From: Paenibacillus durus
GTDB taxonomy: Bacteria > Bacillota > Bacilli > Paenibacillales > Paenibacillaceae
Direction of reading: 5' to 3'
Length of the DNA: 64,000 nt
Assembly (NCBI RefSeq): GCF_000756615.1
Contig: NZ_CP009288.1
Location: 4,030,001-4,094,000 of the forward strand
Shown: piece by piece, positions 51,828 to 58,970 of the stretch
Layout of the letters: every line of letters begins with the position of its first letter
Position numbering within the stretch: the first letter of the stretch is position 1
Translations under genes and position numbers: made by a program
Notes under the pieces: model-generated
Databases searched by the model: none
Told to the model about the DNA's origin: nothing
Seen by the model: the letters and a program-made list of their open reading frames with translations, nothing else

Positions 51828-52628
51828 TTACGCGTCCTGCCGCAAATTCAGCGTGATAGACTGTAGCTGTCGCGTAGGGAGCGCAATAACATTTGAAGCT
51901 GCTGGCGGTTCTTCAACGCAAGCGCCCGCGAGTATCCGCTCAATGTACGCTACCCCCTCCGTGGTCACGCGAGAGTACGGTTTTGCTGTGCCACTGGGGG
52001 ACACATACGGTACTACCTCAAAATAACGTGGAGTAAACCGCTGATAGGGAAGTCCGTCCTGTCGAATCAATTTTCGCTCGCGTAACGTATCGCGCAATCC
52101 CTTCGGTTTAATGCCGAGCATTTTCGCTACTTGATCGATTGTCATCGTTCCGTCAGCGTCAATAAACGTATCGAAAGCCTCAGCTTTTGGAGTCATTTCG
52201 ATTACCTGTGCCTCTGCTGCCAGACGTGCGCGTCGCTCCTCTGTTAAGCGCGTTACTGTTTTGAGTAGCAAGTCCGGGTCATCGAGCAATTCATCCGCCG
52301 CGTACATTCCCGTTTTACGGATTGACTGGATGACTTCGTGCGTGACCCAACGTTTGAACGCGCGGGCTTCCGGTTTGCGACTGCGGAGGATTGCGGAGTA
52401 TAACCCCGGTTCGCTTATTACGGTGATGTTCGTAGTTAAGTTACTACCGCCCTGCTTAATTGACAGGTTGGTTTTCTCGTCCTCGTCAAGATACCTCGTC
52501 ATTGCAGACGTCTCGGAAAACCCAAGTACATCCGATATATCCTTTGCGACGAACCACGGATCGCCTCCGATTATTACCGTTCTTACTTCTGCAGCACCGT
52601 AAGCAAACACTTTCGTTAACTGTTCCAC
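51828..52628 (-). CDS. Phage antirepressor (BRO-N + KilAC)
   Basis: About 266 aa from GTG 52628 (AAAGGAGC upstream). BRO-N domain: VRTVIIGGDPWFVAKDISDV, YLDEDEKTNLSIKQGGS, ISEPGLYSAILRSRKPEARA, FKRWVTHEVIQSIRKTGMY. Then KilAC/ANT domain: TPKAEAFDTFIDADGTMTID, VAKMLGIKPKGLRDTLRERK, GLPYQRFTPRYFEVV. Probably counteracts the lysogeny repressor. Its last 80 residues are related to the small protein at 53525-53803. Confidence 0.85.
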   Translation of the reverse strand: MEQLTKVFAYGAAEVRTVIIGGDPWFVAKDISDVLGFSETSAMTRYLDEDEKTNLSIKQGGSNLTTNITVISEPGLYSAILRSRKPEARAFKRWVTHEVIQSIRKTGMYAADELLDDPDLLLKTVTRLTEERRARLAAEAQVIEMTPKAEAFDTFIDADGTMTIDQVAKMLGIKPKGLRDTLRERKLIRQDGLPYQRFTPRYFEVVPYVSPSGTAKPYSRVTTEGVAYIERILAGACVEEPPAASNVIALPTRQLQSITLNLRQDA

Positions 52629-52699
52629 TATAGACACGCTCCTTTTCGTTTTGGTTTTATGTAAACGGTCAGGCCGCGCGAAGCTGCCAGCCGGGATTA

Positions 52700-53398
52700 T
52701 TACGGTGCATCCGTGATGTACTTGCGCAGCTTCTCCGCTAGTCGCTGCTTTAGTCGCTGTGCCTGCTTTCGGTCGGACAAGCCGAGCGCGTTTGCTATTT
52801 CCTGCAGCGTAGCTTCCGGATCGGCCCGCAAAAGTTCGAATACTGCCCGTTCTGTGTCCGTAAGTGACGTGTCCGCCGCCATGCATTCGACTGTGTATTG
52901 CGCGATTGCCTGTTCCTCCGCACTCGCCACGATGCCGGACCGCTCAACTTCCCGCATGACCGCTTCGTCCTGTAAGCTTAACGCAAGGTGATTTATCCGG
53001 TTCTTTTTCGTTAACGCTCGCCTCACCATGTCCCGGCCAGCATTCCGAATCGAACCCCGCAGGTAATCGAAAAATGACCCGTTCTTACCGTCGTACCTTA
53101 ACGCAGCCTTAGCGACGGTAAACCGGAAGTGACTCTCGAAGTCATCCTCATATAATCGGTATTTCCGGCATGACCGCGCCCACCGGCCGGCTTCGCGTTT
53201 GACGAACGTGTCAGTCTGTGCGTTTAGGTCATCGAATCCATAGCGGACGGGCTGTGGCTTGCCAGCTTTAGACCGCTCAATCGCTTCGAGTATGTACGTC
53301 GCCCATGCGTCGTCTACGTCCTTCCGGCGGCGGTCGAGGTATGCGCGTTGCTTTAAACTTGCGGAGAGCGCTTCGCCTGAACTATGGATAGCGGACAT
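52700..53398 (-). CDS. Phage sigma-70-like factor
   Basis: 232 aa. Region 2-like HFRFTVAKAALRYDGKNGSF and FDYLRGSIRNAGRDMVRRAL; region 4-like DTERAVFELLRADPEATLQE, IANALGLSDRKQAQRLKQRL. Could direct RNA polymerase to phage promoters. Leftward early operon, between two KilAC-type genes. Confidence 0.72.
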   Translation of the reverse strand: MSAIHSSGEALSASLKQRAYLDRRRKDVDDAWATYILEAIERSKAGKPQPVRYGFDDLNAQTDTFVKREAGRWARSCRKYRLYEDDFESHFRFTVAKAALRYDGKNGSFFDYLRGSIRNAGRDMVRRALTKKNRINHLALSLQDEAVMREVERSGIVASAEEQAIAQYTVECMAADTSLTDTERAVFELLRADPEATLQEIANALGLSDRKQAQRLKQRLAEKLRKYITDAP

Positions 53399-53524
53399 GT
53401 TACAATCCTTTCACAATTTTAGTCGAACCGCCTGCCACAACCGATATTAAAATTACGTATTAATAACGTGTGCTCGTTGAGCAGGCCGTATATACCACCG
53501 CCCTTACTAATACGGGATAACAAC

Positions 53525-53803
53525 CTACGCTGCTATATCCTCCTGTCGTACGTCCACAACCTCGCCCTCTCGAAGCTTCCGTATGAGCGCGATCCCTTCC
53601 GCAGTCACGCCAGTATACCGCTCAATGTACGGAGGATTTTTCGTATCCGTTACGAGGTGTTCCCGGATAACGAAATACTTCGGGATATAACGCTTGAGTG
53701 GCAGGCCGTATCTGCGCAGGACCTTCCGCCTGTACAAGAACTCGCGCATCATGACTTCGTTTTCGCCGAGTGCCACCGCTGTCTCCGTTAATGTAATTGT
53801 CAT
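53525..53803 (-). CDS. Stand-alone KilAC-like (antirepressor C-terminal) protein
   Basis: 92 aa. MTITLTETAVALGENEVMMR, LRRYGLPLKRYIPKYFVIRE, YIERYTGVTAEGIALIRKLR aligns by eye with the C-terminus of the antirepressor (RQDGLPYQRFTPRYFEVVPY; YSRVTTEGVAYIERIL). It lacks BRO-N, so it is a DNA-binding domain alone. Possible competitor of the full-length paralog. Confidence 0.7.
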   Translation of the reverse strand: MTITLTETAVALGENEVMMREFLYRRKVLRRYGLPLKRYIPKYFVIREHLVTDTKNPPYIERYTGVTAEGIALIRKLREGEVVDVRQEDIAA

Positions 53804-53830
53804 AAAGCGTGCCCCTTTCCGAATTAGATT

Positions 53831-53862
53831 AAAAAGACGCCCCCGTAGTCGGAGCGCCCTTG
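53831..53862 (-). terminator. Hairpin with T-run before KilAC-like gene
   Basis: Minus strand GGGCGCTCCG-ACTA-CGGGGGCGTC (nine pairs, one bulge), then TTTTTAAT. Confidence 0.65.
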
Positions 53863-53984
53863 TTAATTAAGATAACCCGGACTCCTTCGGTTGTTAACGT
53901 CAATATTAGCCGTCCTGGTCGGCCTACCAATAGTTTGACGTTGAAAATGCAGCTCCATTACAGAGCCGCGCGCTAAAATACGTC

Positions 53985-54479
53985 TTACGCCAGTTGAAGC
54001 AAGCGTACTTTCTCGTCTTGTGCTGCCGTTGAGACTTGCACTCTCAATTTGAACAGCTCTCCGGACTTTTTTGGAATGCGCTTCTTCATGATGCCCTCAC
54101 TACGTAGGAGGCTCGCCCCTGTAACTGCACCAAACTCCTGTAGAACCTTATCAGCGCGGAACTTGAGTTGCCGGCCGAGCCTTGCGTAGAGGGGCGCTGT
54201 TCGTTCGATTTCATCGCCGAGCCGAACGATGTTTAGAGCCTCGTCAAATACGGACATGATCTGTTCGGTGAAATCTTCGGCCGAGCCAGCGGAATCACTT
54301 GAGACACCGCCGGCCATCATGAGAAGCATTGCCGACTCAGCTCCCGAAAGTAGCACGTATGCCGCTGATTCTTTAGCGCGACCCCCCGCTTCTAGCCTCG
54401 CCGTCACGTAGTTAAGCTGCGTGCTGATACGAGTCAATTCCGCTTTAATCTCACCGTTAATTTTCGCTGCCATCGTCAT
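53985..54479 (-). CDS. Hypothetical early phage protein
   Basis: 164 aa. Helical, charged, with a small hydrophobic stretch (SGAESAMLLMMAGGVSS). Basic C-terminal third (KKRIPKKSGELFKLRVQVST). GGGAG precedes the ATG. No family recognised. Confidence 0.55.
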   Translation of the reverse strand: MTMAAKINGEIKAELTRISTQLNYVTARLEAGGRAKESAAYVLLSGAESAMLLMMAGGVSSDSAGSAEDFTEQIMSVFDEALNIVRLGDEIERTAPLYARLGRQLKFRADKVLQEFGAVTGASLLRSEGIMKKRIPKKSGELFKLRVQVSTAAQDEKVRLLQLA

Positions 54480-54690
54480 ATAAATCGCTCCCTTTTCGTT
54501 TAGTTTTTATAGTTAAGCGGTCATGCCGCCTTCTACCTAAAAAGACGACGCCCGGATACTGTTTCGCACATTTCCGAGTGAAATTTCGCCTTCACTATTT
54601 ATGACACCGCCCAAATGCAGAACGTACACCTCACCGGAAACTTTTTATCCTACACTTTTAACATCCGTAATCAACGGGGGCTCCCGCACC

Positions 54691-54788
54691 GATTCCGGAA
54701 ATTTAATTCTTACTTACATACGGACAGTGATTCCGGAAATTGGGACATCCCCTTACACTGTATATAGGGACAAAATATAGGGACAAAA
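54691..54788. repeat. Direct repeats GATTCCGGAAATT (x2) and TATAGGGACAAAA (x2)
   Basis: GATTCCGGAAATT at 54691-54703 and 54729-54741 (38 bp apart; contains palindrome TTCCGGAA). TATAGGGACAAAA occurs twice in tandem, period 13 bp, at 54763-54788. Possible regulator or initiator sites. Confidence 0.7.
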
Positions 54789-55092
54789 ATTTGCCAGTTT
54801 GGGACATGTGGGAGTAATTTAGCGTTTACTTATCGTTAGGCAGCGGTGTACGTTCGTTCACTATGCGTCAAATCCTTTCATGTATACCGACATCCTACAC
54901 ATCGGTTTGGCACACTTTGACGCAAAAAAAACGGAGCGCCGGCGAATTAATCGCAAAAACTTGAAACCAATCGGCACATATGTTCGTACAAATAGACATA
55001 AGAAACGGACGACCACGCTGCCCGATTCCCAGTTTCCCGGCCGAGGTTGTCCGCAAGGTTTGGCGGTAGCCAGCCGCTGTATGTTAACGTAA

Positions 55093-55190
55093 ATTGGCGT
55101 AAGTAAATCCGGCCACACATTGGCGTGAGTGACCGGATACGCTTAGCAGATTATTGGCGTAATCCACGTTGTTACGCGCAGCATTGGCGT
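55093..55190. repeat. Iteron-like cluster ATTGGCGT x4
   Basis: Exact ATTGGCGT at 55093, 55119, 55153 and 55183, all in the same orientation within 98 bp, with a degenerate fifth copy (ATTTGGCG) at 55223. Spacing 26, 34 and 30 bp, near three helical turns. Iteron-like origin or operator array. Confidence 0.65.
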
Positions 55191-55511
55191 ACTGCGTAAG
55201 ATCTCCCGTATGGCGATCCGTCATTTGGCGCTGACGGTACGAGGTAAAGCTGTCCGCGAGGCAGGCCCTCCGGCGGCAACCGGAAGTCGCGGAAATATCG
55301 GCCGTCAACTGTGCAACGCTGGTGGTCGGGTATTACCTGGTACAAACATTGCTTTGGTCAGCTTATACAGTGTTAGCGCACCGTTACCCAAGCCGCACAC
55401 CTTGCGGGCGCAGTTTAATCTCTGCGTATGTGTCGCCGGTCTGTAGTACGTAAAGGCGTCTACGGTCCCGGCGCACTATTCTACGGTTCCATTTCATCGT
55501 TTTCACCTCCT

Positions 55512-55832
55512 TCATACGTGTAGTTCATCCGGGCAGTCAAAACGCGGCACCAGTGAAAGCAAATACTGCAACGCCGTCATACCGCTGAGAAGTTCAGCCA
55601 GCTTCGGTAATGACTCCCGCGACAGTAATACGAGGTCCGCGCCCTTGATGCGGTACGAGCCGGCCATATCCGCAGGCTCAACGATACCCAGCGCGGTACG
55701 GCCGTCCTGTGAGCGGTATAGACTGGCGTTGTCAGCTACGAGGATTCCGTTATATGTTTCCGGGTCCATACCGCTGCCGGCTTCCGGAATCCAACGAATT
55801 TTAACGCGTGGGTATTTAGATTGCGAGGGCAT
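55512..55832 (-). CDS. Hypothetical early phage protein
   Basis: About 106 aa from ATG 55832, overlapping the end of the preceding gene by 17 bp. MPSQSKYPRVKIRWIPEAGS, ILVADNASLYRSQDGRTALG, ADLVLLSRESLPKLAELLSG. No family recognised. Confidence 0.6.
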   Translation of the reverse strand: MPSQSKYPRVKIRWIPEAGSGMDPETYNGILVADNASLYRSQDGRTALGIVEPADMAGSYRIKGADLVLLSRESLPKLAELLSGMTALQYLLSLVPRFDCPDELHV

Positions 55833-56274
55833 GGGTCGGCTCCTCCGTTTCGACTGGCGGGAAAATGAATCCGATATCGGCGGCCTGTTCGCGGGTAACG
55901 CAGACGCTGCCCATGTAGGCGCGATCGGATACACCGGTAATACGACGGAAAGCGCGAGGATTGATAACCAGTTCTTGCTTTGTTTCAAAGAGAGAAACAA
56001 CGAAGTGACCGTAAGGGCCGGGGCTATACACGACCTGCTCGGTGAACGCTTCGGGCGCGATCGGGGTAATGTCGACGACGTTAAAGCCGAGTTTCCGGAG
56101 TTGTGCGGGAGTGGCCGGGATTTCACCGGTCATTGAGCGGAGACTGACGTGCGGGAACGTGACGATGAACGTAGACCATGATACGAGTGCGCGCTGCTGG
56201 GCTCCTGCGCCTTCCAGCGTGAGAGATACGCGTCCCTTTTTGCCGGATCGAAGATAGCTAACGATTGTTTTCAT
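55816..56274 (-). CDS. Hypothetical early phage protein
   Basis: 152 aa. MKTIVSYLRSGKKGRVSLTL, LVSWSTFIVTFPHVSLRSMT; beta-rich with a C-terminal VCVTREQAADIGFIFPPVET. GGGAGG-type site before the ATG. Unknown. Confidence 0.6.
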   Translation of the reverse strand: MKTIVSYLRSGKKGRVSLTLEGAGAQQRALVSWSTFIVTFPHVSLRSMTGEIPATPAQLRKLGFNVVDITPIAPEAFTEQVVYSPGPYGHFVVSLFETKQELVINPRAFRRITGVSDRAYMGSVCVTREQAADIGFIFPPVETEEPTHALAI

Positions 56275-56379
56275 GCTAAAACCTCCCGTTGTTATATGAA
56301 TTTTTGCGGTAATCCGCGACGGTGACGTCGTGATTCACGACCCCATCGTTTCAACCCGCACCGCAGCGGGTCCAAGGCG

Positions 56380-56448
56380 CTAGGCGCTCATCAGGCGGTT
56401 TACTTTACGCTTAGTACGCAATATGCGTTCATCTTTTTCATACGCCAT
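56380..56448 (-). CDS. Very small early peptide
   Basis: 22 aa, MAYEKDERILRTKRKVNRLM then SA; strongly basic. Overlaps the end of the next upstream gene (GGATGGCGTATGA), with GGAGG very close to the ATG. Coding status doubtful. Confidence 0.3.
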   Translation of the reverse strand: MAYEKDERILRTKRKVNRLMSA

Positions 56449-56611
56449 CCTCCTCCGCTAATTCCAACGTGTACATCGTAGTCAAGACGCTGGTTACGCT
56501 AATTTCGTGCGCAATCCATTCGTCCGCCTCCATTATGCGGCGGTGCTGCGCGGCTTCCTCTGCGCTGTCATATTCGTATACTACTGTCACAATACGTTTA
56601 GTCCGTTTCAT
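56438..56611 (-). CDS. Small early phage protein
   Basis: 57 aa: MKRTKRIVTVVYEYDSAEEA, AQHRRIMEADEWIAHEISVT, then SVLTTMYTLELAEEDGV. Its ATG overlaps the stop of the upstream gene (ATGA), supporting translation by coupling. Resembles short phage beta-alpha proteins of unknown role. Confidence 0.6.
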   Translation of the reverse strand: MKRTKRIVTVVYEYDSAEEAAQHRRIMEADEWIAHEISVTSVLTTMYTLELAEEDGV

Positions 56612-57201
56612 TGGCGGTTTCCCCTTCCGTATTTAGCCCGCAGCTCCCGCATTCTCTCGCAGTTAAGCAGCTTGTACACGCGATTCCGGTACGCGTTAAG
56701 GCGGTAGCGGCGCCATCCCCATTCGTCATAGTTGCGGTCGGCCTCAAGGCGCGCGCCGTATTCGCCAAGTTTGCGTAGATAATAGTTCAAACGTTCGGAT
56801 GCGGCTTTCTTGCGTGGCATTAACGTCACTCCTTTCCGCGACAGGGAAGCATTAGGCTTACATTGTTTAGACCGGTTTCCCTCTGGCTGTGGCGCGGCGA
56901 TGAAGTGTATGAGAAGATTACGCTTTTCATCGTAAATCCAGCGAATGCACTTTTCGATTTCTTCAACCGTCATATCTGCGCTAAGCTGTCCGCAATGGTA
57001 GCCATTAACCGCTATCGCGTTTTCATCCTGCTCCAATATGCGGTTGATCGTTTCTCGGTCTTCTGGCGCGATGCCGTCATTTTCATCTAACCAAAGCGTT
57101 TCACTTTCCCATCTACGACCTATGCGCCAGAAAACTACATATCCGATTCCGTCGCGGATCGTATTCGCATCCCAACGAACCATTTCCCGCAATCTCGCCA
57201 T
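56608..57201 (-). CDS. Early phage protein, possibly two products
   Basis: 197 aa from ATG 57201 (GGGAGGGGAACT upstream). First part MARLREMVRWDANTIRDGIG and IEKCIRWIYDEKRNLLIHFI; then a low-complexity join and MPRKKAASERLNYYLRKLGE, ending RMRELRAKYGRGNRQ. A strong internal ribosome site (AAAGGAGTGACGTTA) precedes the in-frame ATG at 56820, so a 70-aa basic helical protein may be made separately. Confidence 0.6.
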   Translation of the reverse strand: MARLREMVRWDANTIRDGIGYVVFWRIGRRWESETLWLDENDGIAPEDRETINRILEQDENAIAVNGYHCGQLSADMTVEEIEKCIRWIYDEKRNLLIHFIAAPQPEGNRSKQCKPNASLSRKGVTLMPRKKAASERLNYYLRKLGEYGARLEADRNYDEWGWRRYRLNAYRNRVYKLLNCERMRELRAKYGRGNRQ

Positions 57202-57244
57202 AGTTCCCCTCCCGCGTATGCCCGCCGGCCAAGTTGTTACGTTG

Positions 57245-57421
57245 TTATAGGAATAATTCACGTACGAAGACCGCTGATAAGGTTGCGGCCGCTTTAAGAC
57301 CGAGCCAAAGCGCGCCCTTGAGGGCGGCCCGGCGGTTACGGACGGCTACGCGTGAATATGCGCGGCTCGGGGACGGGGAGACTTCTATATTGGCTGCGAT
57401 TATTGAGATTAGGTTAGTCAT
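57245..57421 (-). CDS. First gene of leftward early operon, small basic protein
   Basis: 58 aa: MTNLISIIAANIEVSPSPSR, AYSRVAVRNRRAALKGALWL, then GLKAAATLSAVFVRELFL. AGGAGG stands 8 bases before the ATG, and the early promoter about 50 bases further up. Unknown function; a Cro-like role is not supported by any HTH. Confidence 0.6.
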   Translation of the reverse strand: MTNLISIIAANIEVSPSPSRAYSRVAVRNRRAALKGALWLGLKAAATLSAVFVRELFL

Positions 57422-57444
57422 TTTTGAAACCTCCTATATAATTT

Positions 57445-57501
57445 TACGTATATTCGTATATCCGATGGCTTAATATTATACGTATATTCGTATATTGTCA
57501 A
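57445..57501 (-). promoter_or_regulatory. Early leftward promoter with two repressor operators
   Basis: TACGTATATTCGTATAT occurs exactly at 57445-57461 and 57479-57495, 34 bp apart. On the minus strand TTGACA (57501-57496), a 17-bp spacer and TAATAT (57478-57473) form a near-consensus sigma-A promoter; one operator fills the spacer and the other covers the start-site region. A rightward -10 TATAAT (57532-57537, with a poor -35 TTTACG) serves the repressor. Confidence 0.82.
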
Positions 57502-57559
57502 CATCTGATTTACGATATTTTTCTCTTTGGGTATAATGGGTTTAGGGACGGTGAGCGTG

Positions 57560-57772
57560 GTGCGAAAAATTCGCGTTAAACTAGACGAGGTTCTTCAATC
57601 GAGGGGAATAACACAAACTGAATTGATGAAAATGTCCGGAGTGCGCCAAGCGTCAATAAGTGAGCTTACGAACAACATGCGCACAGGCATTAATCGGGAA
57701 CATCTGGCGAAAATAGCCGATGCATTAGAAATTGACGACATATCCGAGTTGATTACGATCGAGAAAGAATAA
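57560..57772 (+). CDS. Lysogeny repressor, small XRE-family
   Basis: About 70 aa from a GTG at 57560. IRVKLDEVLQSRGITQTELM, KMSGVRQASISELTNNMRTG, NREHLAKIADALEIDDISEL: a complete Cro/CI-type HTH of the YozG/AlpA-regulator size, without a cleavage or sensor domain. Divergent from the early operon across the operators; a terminator follows. Induction would then need the KilAC antirepressor rather than self-cleavage (inference). Confidence 0.8.
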   Translation: MRKIRVKLDEVLQSRGITQTELMKMSGVRQASISELTNNMRTGINREHLAKIADALEIDDISELITIEKE

Positions 57773-57782
57773 TACATAACCT

Positions 57783-57814
57783 GCCGCGCCCTCACCGTAG
57801 GAACGCGGCTTTTT
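57783..57814 (+). terminator. Terminator after repressor gene
   Basis: GCCGCG/CGCGGC stem, 15-nt loop, then TTTTTAGC. Confidence 0.75.
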
Positions 57815-57955
57815 AGCGTCTTTCCTCGCATACCCTACCTAATCATTCCGGACGGACACTGCAGGTTGACACACGCTGATTTCACGGCGAAATGACGGAG
57901 AAAATAGAAAGTAAATCCCCTTTAGTGAACATTGTTGAATATGGAGGTTAAAGAA

Positions 57956-58564
57956 ATGTCCTACGACAAGGATAAATGGGAGAGAAGGTTACACAACAGA
58001 ACTGACATGAGCTCATCACTTGTACATTTAACTAAGCGCAACGGTTCTCCGAGCAATGTCCATAATTTAGTTAAAATTCTTGAAGACCGTTGTATACGAG
58101 GAAGCGAAAAAAGCACAGGGTTTATTGTGGGCGACAGCCCTGCCGTGTGTTTTCAGGATGCGCCTCTTTCTGGGATTAGCCAGAATGTCTATCATGAAGG
58201 GGTGTATAGAAAAGAGTTAGGAGGAAAGCTTCGGTATTCCGCAAATGGCCTGTGTTTTTATAAGTTGTATATCTATAGACAAGGTGGCAGGCCTTGTTTT
58301 TATGAACAAAGCGAAGTTGCCAAAAAACTCCTCCCTCCGTCTGATTGGTGGAGGATAGTTGATTTCGATCTCTCGAATAGCAAGAAAATTACGGACTGGA
58401 CTCACGAACGTGAATGGCGTGTTAAGGGGGATTTCAAGTTCGACCTTAGTGCTGTTACGGTAATCCTGGGACATAGAGAGCAATACAGGGAGTTTACGAA
58501 GATGGTTGACAAAAGCATATTAGAACAATTACAAGGCGTTGTAGTGTTATCCCAAGTTCTGTGA
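57956..58564 (+). CDS. Cargo protein next to the lysogeny module, unknown
   Basis: About 202 aa from ATG 57956 (GGAGGTTAAAGAA upstream). SSLVHLTKRNGSPSNVHNLV, KILEDRCIRGSEKSTGFIVG, DSPAVCFQDAPLSGISQNVY, then YSANGLCFYKLYIYRQGGRP, DWTHEREWRVKGDFKFDL. The H-x-T...NLvkIL..G...VCF.DaP and THEREWRV order recalls DUF2971/DarT-type ADP-ribosyltransferase-like proteins, but no family can be asserted. Its place between repressor and integrase is where phages keep exclusion and defence genes. Confidence 0.65.
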   Translation: MSYDKDKWERRLHNRTDMSSSLVHLTKRNGSPSNVHNLVKILEDRCIRGSEKSTGFIVGDSPAVCFQDAPLSGISQNVYHEGVYRKELGGKLRYSANGLCFYKLYIYRQGGRPCFYEQSEVAKKLLPPSDWWRIVDFDLSNSKKITDWTHEREWRVKGDFKFDLSAVTVILGHREQYREFTKMVDKSILEQLQGVVVLSQVL

Positions 58565-58656
58565 CCTTAACTCTTGTGTAAGCCAGAAACATTCAAGTCG
58601 TTATCACTACTACGCATGAAGTGAGTACGTATTTAAAGCGAAAGCGGGGCGTTAAT

Positions 58657-58890
58657 GTGGACGAGGAAAAACGTGCAATTAAAGACTACGAAGGAGTGTA
58701 CGAGGTCACGCGGTCCGGCCGTATTATATCGGTTAAGCTCGGCCGCGCCCGTCATCGGAACGGTGATGAATACGGATATGCCAATGTTCACCTTTACAAA
58801 AACGGAGAAAGGACGTTACATAAGACGTATAAACTATGGGAAAGCGCCTTCCCTGACGTTGACGAGCGCGAGTACAAGGGCGAACGGTAA
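58657..58890 (+). CDS. NUMOD4-like protein without nuclease domain
   Basis: About 77 aa from GTG 58657 (in-frame GTG at 58621 is an alternative). KRAIKDYEGVYEVTRSGRII then YGYANVHLYKNGERTLHKTY: the NUMOD4 motif (W..I.gYe..YeVS..GrIrS) and the GY..V.L...G....vH block of HNH homing endonucleases. The HNH part that normally follows is missing. A decayed homing endonuclease or a small DNA-binding protein. Confidence 0.6.
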   Translation: MDEEKRAIKDYEGVYEVTRSGRIISVKLGRARHRNGDEYGYANVHLYKNGERTLHKTYKLWESAFPDVDEREYKGER

Positions 58891-58970
58891 GCCGGTCTGC
58901 CTCCGAAGAAAAAGCCGGTCGGCTCCTCGCGGGGCTTTCCGGCCACTCTTTTACTCCCTATCACCGTTTT

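Larger units (their letters stand above)
54480..55511. other. 1-kb non-coding early region with repeat clusters
   Basis: No supported gene in about 1,030 bp, the longest gap in the prophage. It holds two repeat families (54691-54788 and 55093-55190, listed separately) and TGGGACA words. This fits an origin of replication or a control region ahead of the 54.5-49.4 kb genes. Confidence 0.5.

Noticed and set aside
55084..55308. 74-codon open frame over the ATTGGCGT array (minus strand)
   Set aside because: The repeats are not in phase with the reading frame and there is no ribosome site; the array explains the sequence better.
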